Part shown: positions 43,987 to 52,773 of the stretch, piece after piece
How the letters are laid out: every line of letters begins with the position of its first letter
Position numbering within the stretch: position 1 is the first letter of the stretch
DNA from: JBCBAP01 sp038532435
Lineage (GTDB): Bacteria > Pseudomonadota > Alphaproteobacteria > Rhodobacterales > Rhodobacteraceae
NCBI GenBank assembly: GCA_038532435.1
Contig: JBCBAP010000013.1
Span: 11,732 to 75,731 of the forward strand
DNA length: 64,000 nucleotides
Reading direction: 5' to 3'
Translations under genes and position numbers: made by a program
Notes under the pieces: model-generated
The model's input: only the letters and a program-made list of their open reading frames with translations
Database searches by the model: none
Told to the model about the DNA's origin: nothing

Positions 43987-46188
43987 TCAGTCGGTGGCGC
44001 CGTCCGCATCCCCATCGACTGCACCTTGAGACGCGCCGCGACGGCGCTGCACGTTGGTGACCGCTGAGTCCGCTTCAATCGCCGTGGCGATGCGGGAAAG
44101 GTGCTGGATATCGCGGACTTCGATCTCGATCATGATGCTGTAAAAGTCGGGTTTCCGGTCGGCAAAGGTGAGGTTGTTGATGTTGGCGTTGTGCTCCCCA
44201 ATTAAGGAACAAATACGACCCAGTACACCCGCATCGTTTGCCATCGTGACCAAAAGGTGAGCGGTGTATGACCCAAGCCCTTCACCCACGCCCCATTTCA
44301 GATCGACCCAGCGTTCGGGCTGGTCCTCGAATTCCGCAAGTCGGGAGCAATCGATGGAGTGGACCTGCACCCCCTGCCCCTTGAACGTGATGCCGACGAT
44401 ACGCTCCCCGGGCAGGGGCGTGCAGCAGGTGGCCCCCTGCGCGGACTGCCCGGCCGTAAGACCGATGATCCCGTCCGCAACCTCCGGGTCGGTGCGCGCG
44501 CCCGCATCCTCCGGTAATAATTCCGGATAGAGGCTGCGGATGATCGTGTCGCCCGATAGCCCCGCCGCCCCAAGCTGGCGCAACAGCTCCGTCTCATCAC
44601 CGTTGGTGAGAAGTTGCGACGCGGTGCTCAGCGCCTTGTCCGTCGCCTTCTTGCCGACCCGTTCGAACGCAACGCGGGCAAACTCCCGCCCGAGCCTGAC
44701 CTGGCTCTCCCGCCGCTCCTCCCGCACCGCCCGGCGGATCGCGGCCTTGGCCTTGCCGGTGATGACCTGATCCTCCCAGCTCACCTGCGGCTTCTGGCCC
44801 GGTGCAGAGAGAATGACGACGGACTGACCGTTGCGGAGGCGAGAGAAGAGCGGTACCCGCTTTCCATCCACCTTCGCGCCGACACAGGAGTCGCCGAGCC
44901 GCGTATGGATCGCATAGGCAAAGTCGAGCGGCGTCGCGCCACGGGGCAGCTTAATCACCTCACCCTTGGGCGTGAAACAGAAGACCTGATCCTGGAACAT
45001 CTCGAGCTTCACATGCTCAAGGAACTCCCCAGGATCCTCCGCGTTGCTGAGCCCTGTCGAGAGGTCCTGCAGCCAGTGCAGCGGATCCGCGGCGAAGGGG
45101 TTTTCGAAGCGGACCCCGTCCCGGTAGGACCAGTGCGCGGCGACACCGGTCTCGTTCACCTGGTGCATCTCAGCCGTGCGGATCTGGATCTCCACCCGCC
45201 GCGCCTTCCGACCTGAAACGGTGGTGTGGATCGAACGATACCCGTTCGATTTCGGCTGGCTGATATAGTCCTTGAACCGTCCCGGTACCGCCGCCCAGCG
45301 CTGATGTACGGCACCCAGCGCCTTGTAGCAGTCTTCCACTGAATGGGTGATGATGCGAAAGCCGAAGATGTCGGAGAGGCGGTGGAACACCTCGTCCTTC
45401 TCCTGCAGCTTGCGCCAGATCGAGTAAGGCTTCTTTTCCCGGCCCGAGACCGTGGCAACGACACCGGCGTTATAAAGCTCCTGCTCGATATCGGCGGTGA
45501 TCTGCGGAATGATGTCGCCTCGGTCGGCCTTCAGCGTGACGAAGCGGCGGATGATCGAGGATCGGGCGTCCGGGTTCAGAACCTTGAAGGACAGATCCTC
45601 CAGCTCGTCGCGCATGTGCTGCATCCCCATGCGTCCGGCAAGCGGCGCATAGATATCCATGGTCTCTTCAGCCTTGATGCGCTGCTTTTCCGGGTTCATG
45701 TGCCGGATTGTCCGCATGTTGTGCAGACGGTCAGAGAGCTTGACCAGCAGGACGCGCAGGTCCTTCGATGTCGCGAGCAGAAGCTTGTGGAAATTCTCCG
45801 CCTGCTTGGTCTCCTTCGACGAAAGCTGCAGGTTGGTCAGCTTCGTCACACCATTGACCAGATCGGCGATATCCGTGCCGAAGAGGCGGGAGATCTCGAG
45901 ATAGGTAGAACCCGTATCCTCAACCGTGTCGTGGAGCAGCGCCGTGATGATCGTGGCGTCGTCCAGCTCCTGCTGCGCCAGCATCTCCGCCACGGCAATC
46001 GGATGGGTGAAGTAGGGCTCCCCGGACTGGCGCAGCTGACCCGCATGGGCCCGCGCGCCATATTCGTAGGCCTGCCGGATCAGGTCGGAGTTTGAATTCG
46101 GATTGTAGGATTTGACGAGCGCGGCAAGTTCATCCGCGCTCAGCGTCAGACCTTCGAGGGAGACGGTGCCTTCTGCTGCGCCGTCCAT
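43987..46188 (-). CDS. spoT: Bifunctional (p)ppGpp synthetase/hydrolase (RSH)
   Basis: 733 residues. The only stringent-response enzyme of most alphaproteobacteria. The hydrolase HD domain has H62, H86-D87 and E90-D91 (LLHDTVEDT). The synthetase has FKDYISQPKSNGYRSIHTTV. TGS (LPRGATPLDFAYAIHTRLGD) and a C-terminal ACT domain follow. Both activities look intact. rpoZ lies 9 bp upstream, a common pairing. Confidence 0.95.
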   Translation of the reverse strand: MDGAAEGTVSLEGLTLSADELAALVKSYNPNSNSDLIRQAYEYGARAHAGQLRQSGEPYFTHPIAVAEMLAQQELDDATIITALLHDTVEDTGSTYLEISRLFGTDIADLVNGVTKLTNLQLSSKETKQAENFHKLLLATSKDLRVLLVKLSDRLHNMRTIRHMNPEKQRIKAEETMDIYAPLAGRMGMQHMRDELEDLSFKVLNPDARSSIIRRFVTLKADRGDIIPQITADIEQELYNAGVVATVSGREKKPYSIWRKLQEKDEVFHRLSDIFGFRIITHSVEDCYKALGAVHQRWAAVPGRFKDYISQPKSNGYRSIHTTVSGRKARRVEIQIRTAEMHQVNETGVAAHWSYRDGVRFENPFAADPLHWLQDLSTGLSNAEDPGEFLEHVKLEMFQDQVFCFTPKGEVIKLPRGATPLDFAYAIHTRLGDSCVGAKVDGKRVPLFSRLRNGQSVVILSAPGQKPQVSWEDQVITGKAKAAIRRAVREERRESQVRLGREFARVAFERVGKKATDKALSTASQLLTNGDETELLRQLGAAGLSGDTIIRSLYPELLPEDAGARTDPEVADGIIGLTAGQSAQGATCCTPLPGERIVGITFKGQGVQVHSIDCSRLAEFEDQPERWVDLKWGVGEGLGSYTAHLLVTMANDAGVLGRICSLIGEHNANINNLTFADRKPDFYSIMIEIEVRDIQHLSRIATAIEADSAVTNVQRRRGASQGAVDGDADGATD

Positions 46189-46197
46189 CCGCTCACA

Positions 46198-46548
46198 TCA
46201 CTTTTCGCCCTGGGCGTCCATGAGGGCGCGAAGCAGGCTTTCTTCGGTCATGTCGTCGGAGGGCTGATCGGTGGTGTCACCCATGAGCAGCGCCATGGAG
46301 TCCTCTTCCGGCTCGTCCACCTCGATCTGACGCTGGTGGCTTTCGATAGAGGCCTCGCGCAGCGTGTCAGCAGTGATCGTCTCGTCCGCGATCTCGCGCA
46401 GGGCGACAACCGGGTCCTTATCATTGTCCCGTTCGATGGACAGAGGCGCTCCAGATGCAAGCTCCCGCGCACGGTGCGCGGCCAGCATCACCAGCTCGAA
46501 CCGGTTCGAGACTTTGTCGACGCAATCTTCAACGGTGACACGTGCCAT
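46198..46548 (-). CDS. rpoZ: RNA polymerase omega subunit
   Basis: 116 residues: MARVTVEDCVDKVSNRFELV is the omega signature, with AAHRARELASGA following. The C-terminal tail is acidic. CTGGAGGCCGAA precedes the ATG. Omega is part of the (p)ppGpp site on RNA polymerase in many bacteria, which suits coupling to spoT. Confidence 0.95.
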   Translation of the reverse strand: MARVTVEDCVDKVSNRFELVMLAAHRARELASGAPLSIERDNDKDPVVALREIADETITADTLREASIESHQRQIEVDEPEEDSMALLMGDTTDQPSDDMTEESLLRALMDAQGEK

Positions 46549-46631
46549 TTCGGCCTCCAGACAAACCTCTTGACAGAAGAGTTGGACAGATACGCCCTTC
46601 CCCCCGGAAACGCAAGGCCGAAGGGCCGCTT

Positions 46632-47252
46632 TTACGCGGCGATACGCACGACGCTGTCCCTGTCGGGCTCCGACAGATCCGCATGGTGCTCGCGCACTGT
46701 CCTGCCGGTCAGCGGATGCCGCCAGTCCGGCGCGACGTCCATCAACGGAACGAGCACGAAGGACCGTTCCGTCATACGCGGATGGGGCAGGACCAACTCG
46801 TCGGGGGCGTCGGTACGGGAGGCGAGATCCGGCCCGAGCGCGGCCCAGTGCTGGGCCGTACCGGCGTCCGGCAGCACCATATCGCCAACCGCCAGAAGGT
46901 CGAAATCGCAGGCTCTCGGCCCCCACCTTTCCCGCCTCTCACGGCCGAGTTCAGCCTCTATCCTCTGAAGGCTGTACAAGATCTCTTTTGGGGAAACGGA
47001 TGTTTCGAAAGAGCACGCTCCGTTGACGAATTCGGGGCCGCTTCCAGCCGGGAAGGCGGGCGTGCGGTACAGCGCACTGCAGGCAATCGGGCGAAATCCT
47101 GACTGCTCTAAAAGTGTCAATCCGGCCTTCAAAGTGTCCTCGGCACTGCCTAAATGAGACGGCAAGTTGGCACCAAAAGAGACCAATGCTCGTTGTGAAT
47201 TCGAAAGCGTTTTCGGATTAAATGGGTCTGGGCAAGCCCGATTGTTTTCCAT
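46632..47252 (-). CDS. folK: 2-amino-4-hydroxy-6-hydroxymethyldihydropteridine diphosphokinase
   Basis: 206 residues. Folate-pathway pyrophosphokinase. VSFGANLPSHLGSAEDTL, ALYRTPAFP, and ERRERWGPRACDFDLLAVGD with LPHPRMTERSFVLVPL cover all HPPK motifs. ATG 47252 is the first plausible start; the open frame further upstream is antisense to the NYN gene. Confidence 0.93.
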   Translation of the reverse strand: MENNRACPDPFNPKTLSNSQRALVSFGANLPSHLGSAEDTLKAGLTLLEQSGFRPIACSALYRTPAFPAGSGPEFVNGACSFETSVSPKEILYSLQRIEAELGRERRERWGPRACDFDLLAVGDMVLPDAGTAQHWAALGPDLASRTDAPDELVLPHPRMTERSFVLVPLMDVAPDWRHPLTGRTVREHHADLSEPDRDSVVRIAA

Positions 47253-47330
47253 ATTGTCCGCTCCAGCCGGCGCAAACGACCGGTTATTTCGTACAGGTTG
47301 TGCGATCTCACACAATAAGTGGAGAATGAT

Positions 47331-47891
47331 GTGTTTTACAGGGACGAGCGCCTCGCGCTCTTCATCGACGGGTCCAATCTCTACGCAGCCGCAAAGGCTC
47401 TGGGATTTGACATTGATTACAAGCTGTTGCGCGCGGAGTTCATGCGACGCGGCAAACTTCTGAGAGCCTTCTACTACACCGCCCTGATCGAGAACGAAGA
47501 ATACTCCCCCATCCGCCCACTCGTGGACTGGTTGAACTACAACGGCTTCACCATGGTGACGAAGCCCGCCAAGGAATTCACCGATTCGATGGGCCGCCGC
47601 AAGGTGAAGGGAAACATGGATATCGAACTCGCGGTAGACGCGATGGAGATGGCCAGCCACATCGATCACATGGTGCTCTTCAGCGGCGACGGAGACTTCC
47701 GTCCTCTGGTCGAAGGAGTGCAGCGGAAAGGGGTCCGCGTTTCGGTGGTTTCAACGATTCGCTCGTCCCCTCCGATGATCGCGGACGACCTGCGGCGGCA
47801 GGCGGACAACTTCATCGAACTGGAAGAACTGAAGGACATCATCGGTCGTCCCCCGCGGCCCGGTTCGGACGACGGCCCGGCCTCCGACTGA
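47331..47891 (+). CDS. NYN-domain (LabA/DUF88) protein
   Basis: 186 residues with a PIN-like NYN nuclease fold. Acidic residues lie in LALFIDGSNLYAA (D13), VKGNMDIELAVDAM and LFSGDGDFRPLV, the expected metal ligands. It is probably an RNase. The start is GTG 47331 (MFYRDERLALF), 6 bases after GGAG; an earlier GTG at 47319 is possible. Divergent from folK. Confidence 0.88.
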   Translation: MFYRDERLALFIDGSNLYAAAKALGFDIDYKLLRAEFMRRGKLLRAFYYTALIENEEYSPIRPLVDWLNYNGFTMVTKPAKEFTDSMGRRKVKGNMDIELAVDAMEMASHIDHMVLFSGDGDFRPLVEGVQRKGVRVSVVSTIRSSPPMIADDLRRQADNFIELEELKDIIGRPPRPGSDDGPASD

Positions 47892-47973
47892 CGGGAGGGT
47901 CCAGGATCGCGCGGCGTGCTTCCCTCGCCTGACCCGCTTCGCTATAAGCAGGGCAAGCAGAGCGGAGCGCACA

Positions 47974-48924
47974 ATGACCCCTGACCTGACCCTTTATCTC
48001 GCCGCGCCGCGCGGGTTCTGCGCAGGCGTGGACCGGGCGATCAAGATCGTCGAGATGGCGCTGGAGAAATACGGCGCACCGGTCTACGTCCGCCACGAGA
48101 TCGTCCACAACAAGTATGTGGTCGACGGTTTGCGGGAGAAGGGAGCGGTTTTCGTCGACGAGCTTGGCGAATGCCCCACAGACCGCCCCGTCATCTTCTC
48201 CGCCCACGGTGTGCCGAAGTCGGTCCCGGCGGAGGCTGCGGCGCGGGAGATGCTCTACGTCGACGCGACATGCCCGCTCGTCTCCAAGGTTCATATCGAG
48301 GCGGAGCGTCATCACGCCAACGGGCTCCAGATGGTGATGATCGGCCATGCGGGTCATCCGGAGACTGTGGGAACTATGGGTCAACTGCCCGAAGGTGAAG
48401 TGTTGCTTGTTGAAACACCCGCTGACGTGGCGAGCCTCGCACCACGAAACCCGGAGAAGCTTGCCTTCATCACCCAGACCACGCTCTCTGTCGATGATAC
48501 GGCGGAGGTCGTCGAGGCCTTGCAGTCCCGCTTTCCCGCCATCGTCGGTCCTCACAAAGAAGATATCTGCTACGCCACGACCAACCGGCAGGAAGCGGTC
48601 AAGGCGGTGGCCCCCAAGATCGATGCCCTCCTGGTCATCGGGGCCCCCAACTCCTCCAACTCCAAACGCCTTGTTGAGGTGGGATCCAAGGCGGGCTGCG
48701 CTTACTCCCAGCTCGTCCAGCGTGCGGCGGACATCGACTGGCGGAGCCTCGAGGGCATCCGCAGCGTTGGCATCACCGCGGGCGCCTCCGCCCCGGAAGT
48801 GTTGGTGAACGAGGTGATCGACGCCTTCCGCGCCCGGTTCAACGTGACCGTAGAGATCGTGGAGACGGCTCAGGAGAACGTAGAATTCAAGGTTCCCCGC
48901 GTGCTGCGCGAAACCGCCGCCTGA
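47974..48924 (+). CDS. ispH: 4-hydroxy-3-methylbut-2-enyl diphosphate reductase
   Basis: 316 residues. The [4Fe-4S] enzyme that makes IPP and DMAPP in the MEP pathway. Cluster cysteines lie in RGFCAGVDRAI (C16), DATCPLVSKVH and EDICYATTNRQEAV. IGAPNSSNSKRLVEV is the substrate block. First gene of a four-gene run ending with rnhA. Confidence 0.96.
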   Translation: MTPDLTLYLAAPRGFCAGVDRAIKIVEMALEKYGAPVYVRHEIVHNKYVVDGLREKGAVFVDELGECPTDRPVIFSAHGVPKSVPAEAAAREMLYVDATCPLVSKVHIEAERHHANGLQMVMIGHAGHPETVGTMGQLPEGEVLLVETPADVASLAPRNPEKLAFITQTTLSVDDTAEVVEALQSRFPAIVGPHKEDICYATTNRQEAVKAVAPKIDALLVIGAPNSSNSKRLVEVGSKAGCAYSQLVQRAADIDWRSLEGIRSVGITAGASAPEVLVNEVIDAFRARFNVTVEIVETAQENVEFKVPRVLRETAA

Positions 48925-48930
48925 CCGCAC

Positions 48931-49386
48931 ATGCATCGCGTCCCCCTGCCCGCGCTGGTGCTCGGCTTTTCGGGCCTCATCCCCTTTGTGATCGGCGCAT
49001 TGATGACGCTTGTCCCTGCTGGGACGATACCGCTCTTCGGCCTGTTTCCGTCGACGCCGGAGGGGGGCGTAGCGCTGCTCGAGCGTTACGGGACGATCAT
49101 CCTCGCCTTCATGGCGGGGTGCCTGTGGGGGTTTGCCTCCCGTCATGGGCGCAAACCGTCCTGGATCGAGCTTGCCCTGACCGTGGTGGTGCCGGTCGCG
49201 GTGTTCCTTCTGCTTGGCGATGATCCGGGGCGGAACTGCTCGCTTCTCGCCTTCGCCTTCGCGCTCCTGCTCGGCCTCGACGCGTGGTTCGCGCGGCAGG
49301 TGATCGTCGTCTACTGGTGGATGCATCTGCGGATCCCGCTCACGATCGTCGTGACGCTCTGCCTTTTCATCGGAGCCTCCGCGTGA
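48931..49386 (+). CDS. DUF3429 membrane protein
   Basis: A 151-residue inner-membrane protein with about five short spans (GLIPFVIGALMTL, GTIILAFMAGCLWGFASRHG, then C-terminal YWWMHLRIPLT). Matches DUF3429; function unknown. It overlaps the next start by 4 bases (GTGA). Confidence 0.85.
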   Translation: MHRVPLPALVLGFSGLIPFVIGALMTLVPAGTIPLFGLFPSTPEGGVALLERYGTIILAFMAGCLWGFASRHGRKPSWIELALTVVVPVAVFLLLGDDPGRNCSLLAFAFALLLGLDAWFARQVIVVYWWMHLRIPLTIVVTLCLFIGASA

Positions 49387-49973
49387 CCGACCGTAAGACA
49401 ATCGATGTCTACGACGCCCGGGCAGCCGACTATGCGGCGCGGTTTGGCGCGCCGCGTCCCGATCCCCGGCTCGACGCGTTCATCGCCGCACTGCCGGCGG
49501 GCGGGCACGTGCTCGACCTGGGCTGCGGCCCGGGAAAGGCAGCGGCGGTCATGGTCGCGGCGGGCCTGCAGGTCACGGCCCTCGACGCATCAGCGGAGAT
49601 GGCGCGGCTCGCCCGTGAACAGCACGGTATCGAGGTCACGGTCGCGGGTTTCGATGCAATCGAGGGGGAAGCCCTCTTCGACGGGGTCTGGGCGAGCTTC
49701 AGCCTCCTCCACGCGGAACGGGAGGACATGCCCCGCCACCTCGCTGCCCTGCACCGGGCGCTGAAACCTGGCGGGCGGCTGATGCTGGGCCTGAAGCGCG
49801 GCGCGGGCACCCACAGGGACGGGATCGGACGGCGATATACGTTCTATGAGACCGAGGACCTCGCCCCCCTGCTCGCAACCGCCGGGTTCACCGTGACAGA
49901 GACGGAGCTCGGCGAGGAGGCGGGCCTCGACGGCACCGTCTCCCCCTGGATCATCACCCACGCCCATGCCTGA
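49383..49973 (+). CDS. Class I SAM-dependent methyltransferase
   Basis: 196 residues. Motif I is HVLDLGCGPGKAAAVM; motif II is VTALDASAEM; motif post-III is RALKPGGRLMLGLK. The substrate is unknown; similar small methyltransferases act on ubiquinone-like or thiol substrates. Start GTG overlaps the DUF3429 stop; its end overlaps rnhA by 8 bases. Confidence 0.88.
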   Translation: MTDRKTIDVYDARAADYAARFGAPRPDPRLDAFIAALPAGGHVLDLGCGPGKAAAVMVAAGLQVTALDASAEMARLAREQHGIEVTVAGFDAIEGEALFDGVWASFSLLHAEREDMPRHLAALHRALKPGGRLMLGLKRGAGTHRDGIGRRYTFYETEDLAPLLATAGFTVTETELGEEAGLDGTVSPWIITHAHA

Positions 49974-50418
49974 GCTCTTCGCCTTCACCGACGGTGCCTG
50001 CTCCGGCAATCCCGGCCCGGGAGGCTGGGGCGTCCTGTTGCAGGCCCGCGCCGGCGCGGCAGTCGTCAAGGAACGCGAGCTTTCGGGTGGCGCGCCCGAC
50101 ACGACCAACAACCGCATGGAACTGATGGCCGCGATCACCGCGCTTGAGACGCTTGAACGCCCGAGCAAGGTGACCATCATCACCGACTCGACCTACGTGA
50201 AAGACGGCCTGACCAAGTGGATCCACGGATGGAAGCGGAACGGCTGGCGCACCGCCTCGAAGAAGCCGGTCAAGAACGCGGAACTCTGGCAGCGCCTCGA
50301 TGCCGCCCAAGACCGCCACGAGGTGCACTGGCAGTGGGTCAAGGGGCACGCCGGCCACCCGGAAAACGAACGCGCCGACGAACTCGCCCGATCTGGAATG
50401 GCCCCGTTCAAGCCGTAG
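49966..50418 (+). CDS. rnhA: Ribonuclease HI
   Basis: 150 residues. It removes RNA from RNA-DNA hybrids. The D-E-D-D residues lie in AFTDGACSGNPGPGG, NNRMELMAA, IITDSTYV and ERADELAR. It is the last gene before the AT-rich insert. Confidence 0.96.
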   Translation: MPELFAFTDGACSGNPGPGGWGVLLQARAGAAVVKERELSGGAPDTTNNRMELMAAITALETLERPSKVTIITDSTYVKDGLTKWIHGWKRNGWRTASKKPVKNAELWQRLDAAQDRHEVHWQWVKGHAGHPENERADELARSGMAPFKP

Positions 50419-50510
50419 AGCCTGCGCGAACGGCATGGCCTCAATGCGGACTTTGCTGCCTTTCGCTGCAGCTGTACCAATAGCTGCTTACAGATTAGAG
50501 GTTGCAGTCC
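50419..50510. other. AT-richer non-coding junction after rnhA
   Basis: No ORF of note and no terminator. It contains short CTGCAGCTG/AGCTGCT repeats and becomes AT-rich toward the defence-like gene, so it is a probable junction of the insert. Confidence 0.4.
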
Positions 50511-51497
50511 TTAAAAGCGGATTTCGTCGTATAGTTCAGTCAATTTTGTAGCGCCGGGAAGGGCACCGGCCGGCAACGGTAGATTGGTTACTGTGAACAG
50601 ATTGAGAATATCCTCCCTGTCCATGAACATGATTTGACTTCTTTTGGAGGCATCTAGCTTTTGGCCAAGCCAGTTCTTAGCTTGTTTCGTAATTTCGCCA
50701 CCAGCAACGATGAATGCGTGATCAACGAGTGCTTTCTTATTTGTCTCAGGATCAAAAATTTCGTGGCCCAACATCATCAAAACCTGCTGATATATCTCAG
50801 AGATGTTTCTGTTGCTGCCTTTGGTCATTCCTGCCGCGTCGAGTTTCCCTTTCTTAGCTTGGATCCCGAAGTAAAGGACGTGCTGCGTCGGAAGGATGTA
50901 TCGCATCCAAATGTCTTTGCCATACTCTAAAGCCTTGTCCTTGTGCCCCGCTGCTTGAATGCGGTGAAAACCCAACTGCCGGAATAGCGGTAGTAGCACA
51001 TCCTCTATCAGTGCGTCTTCCGAACACTTATCGAGATATTCGCTCAGAGCATCACGCCGTTGCAGTTCTATCGGTGTGAATGGCCGATGGGGGTTCGCTG
51101 CTTGGGAGATTGTCTTTGTGTCAATGTGCCTGATGTAGAGAAGGTCATCTTCTCCATAGTAGGCTTCGAAAGCTTCGCGCGAGAGGGGCTTGTTAATGTG
51201 CTCGAGCGCTAGGCTGCGATCAGGGTCATCTTCGTCAGCGTCAGCCTTGTGCATAAGAACACGAAAAACATGCACAAATCGCTCCGGTAGAACGTATGGT
51301 CCCGATGATGGTTCAGCCAATAGTTCAGTAAGTACATCGAATGTCCAAGCCCAGCGTGTCGAGCCATCGTGTGCATAGTCCATGTCGCATTCTTCGAAGA
51401 ACCGCGTGATATTGCTGCCTGAGCGATATGGGAAGTACGGCGGATCGCCGTTTACGGATTCAGCTAAAATTCGCAAGTTCCTATCTCTGAATTTCAC
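50511..51497 (-). CDS. AbiJ-N-like / Mrr-type restriction-endonuclease-like protein (candidate defence gene)
   Basis: 328 residues, no signal peptide. The N-terminal half (about 20-130; SGSNITRFFEECDMDYAHDG, then DVLTELL and LEHINKPL) resembles AbiJ N-terminal domains, which recur fused to effector domains in abortive-infection systems. The C-terminal half fits a PD-(D/E)xK nuclease of the Mrr kind: E165 in the helix before QLGFHR, D195 in EYGKDIWMR and Q213-x-K215 in YFGIQAKKGKL, then VAGGEITKQAK. The GTG start has AAGG 6 bases upstream. Two sampled 60-base blocks are 45% GC versus 65% in rnhA, indicating recent acquisition. No partner gene is visible. Domain calls are by eye. Confidence 0.65.
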   Translation of the reverse strand: MKFRDRNLRILAESVNGDPPYFPYRSGSNITRFFEECDMDYAHDGSTRWAWTFDVLTELLAEPSSGPYVLPERFVHVFRVLMHKADADEDDPDRSLALEHINKPLSREAFEAYYGEDDLLYIRHIDTKTISQAANPHRPFTPIELQRRDALSEYLDKCSEDALIEDVLLPLFRQLGFHRIQAAGHKDKALEYGKDIWMRYILPTQHVLYFGIQAKKGKLDAAGMTKGSNRNISEIYQQVLMMLGHEIFDPETNKKALVDHAFIVAGGEITKQAKNWLGQKLDASKRSQIMFMDREDILNLFTVTNLPLPAGALPGATKLTELYDEIRF

Positions 51498-51589
51498 ACG
51501 TAGCCTTGTTTAAGCTGGCACATCGCGTTGGATACGGCAAATTGACGTTCATGCAATTCGTAGCATTTGTCAAAGTGGGCTCAAGGCCC

Positions 51590-51611
51590 CAGCCGCTAAA
51601 AACAGCCGCTA
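51590..51611 (+). repeat. 9-bp direct repeat at the right edge of the insert
   Basis: CAGCCGCTA occurs at 51590-51598 and 51603-51611, four bases apart, where composition returns to normal. It may be a scar of insertion or chance. Confidence 0.35.
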
Positions 51612-51614
51612 GCG

Positions 51615-51860
51615 CTACTTGCGTCGACGGTAGTGGGTGGGGACGATGACGAGGGCGCCGACGGAAGCGATGATCGCGTTCAGACCCGGGGAGCCAAAGC
51701 TGATCCGGAACATCACCGTGATCATGAAGAAAAAGACGGCGCCGCCGATGCAGATGATCATCGAGGGCAGGATGCCGTTGCGGGTGAAGCCCGCGCGTTC
51801 TGAGACGTAGCCAACAACGCCCGCAATCACGATCGCACCGAAGAATGCGAAGAAGCCCAT
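51615..51860 (-). CDS. Small membrane protein, GlsB/YeaQ/YmgE-like
   Basis: 81 residues, three hydrophobic segments (FFAFFGAIVIAGVVGYVSER, IICIGGAVFFFMITVMF, LNAIIASVGALVIV) and a basic end HYRRRK. The shape and glycine spacing suit the transglycosylase-associated/GlsB family of stress membrane proteins; the match is weak. It starts 1 bp after the fmt stop. Confidence 0.65.
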   Translation of the reverse strand: MGFFAFFGAIVIAGVVGYVSERAGFTRNGILPSMIICIGGAVFFFMITVMFRISFGSPGLNAIIASVGALVIVPTHYRRRK

Positions 51861-51861
51861 C

Positions 51862-52773
51862 TCAATTCTCCCCTAGCCGTGCGCCCGCGGGCAGCGGTGT
51901 GCCGCGCTGGAACGTTTCCGCATCCTGCACGCCCTTGCCCGCCCGTTGAAGGGCCAAAATCTCGACCGCGCCATCGCCGCACCCCACCCGGAGCGGATCC
52001 AGTGCCACGTCACCCGGCGGCAGGGAGCCTTTTGCGATGCGGGAGGCGAGCAGCTTCAGGCGCGCACCCTCATGGACCGTCCAGGCCCCCGGGAACGGGC
52101 TGAGGCCGCGGATCTGCCGGTCGATCTCGATGGCTGGACGGGTCCAGTCGAGTGCTGCCTCGGCCTTGTCGATCTTGTGGGCGTAGGTCACGCCCTCCAC
52201 CGGTTGTGGCTCCGGCGTCAGTTCACCATAGCTGTCCAGTGCCTCGACGATCAGACGGGCGCCGAGCGCGGAGAGCCGATCATGGAGGGCACCGGTGGTC
52301 TCTTCAGGCTCGATCCTGATCGCCTCGCGGAGCAGCACCGGACCGGTGTCGAGCCCCGCCTCCATCTGCATGATGCACACGCCGGTTTCCGTATCCCCGG
52401 CCATGATCGCCCGGTGGATCGGCGCTGCCCCCCGCCAGCGCGGCAGGAGCGAGGCGTGAATGTTGAGGCACCCGTGCCGTGGCGCGTCCAACACCGCCTG
52501 CGGCAGGATGAGCCCGTAGGCGACCACCACCGCGATGTCTGCGGCGTGGCTGGCGAACATATCTTTCGCGCCGGGATCGCGGAACCGTTCGGGATGGTGA
52601 ACGGGCAGCCCCAGTGCCTCGGCCCGTTCATGCACGGGGCTCGGCCGCAGCTTTTTGCCCCGGCCCGCCGGACGAGGGGGCTGGGTGTAGACGGCCACAA
52701 TCTCATGCCGCGTGGCCACGGCCTCAAGCGCGGGCACGGAGAAATCCGGCGTTCCCATGAAGACGACGCGCAT
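51862..52773 (-). CDS. fmt: Methionyl-tRNA formyltransferase
   Basis: 303 residues. It formylates initiator Met-tRNA. RVVFMGTPDFSVPALEAVAT, then LNIHASLLPRWRGAAPIHRA (formyl-THF site) are diagnostic. Its ATG shares one base with the stop of the deformylase-like gene (TGATG), so formylation and deformylation genes are co-transcribed. Confidence 0.96.
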   Translation of the reverse strand: MRVVFMGTPDFSVPALEAVATRHEIVAVYTQPPRPAGRGKKLRPSPVHERAEALGLPVHHPERFRDPGAKDMFASHAADIAVVVAYGLILPQAVLDAPRHGCLNIHASLLPRWRGAAPIHRAIMAGDTETGVCIMQMEAGLDTGPVLLREAIRIEPEETTGALHDRLSALGARLIVEALDSYGELTPEPQPVEGVTYAHKIDKAEAALDWTRPAIEIDRQIRGLSPFPGAWTVHEGARLKLLASRIAKGSLPPGDVALDPLRVGCGDGAVEILALQRAGKGVQDAETFQRGTPLPAGARLGEN

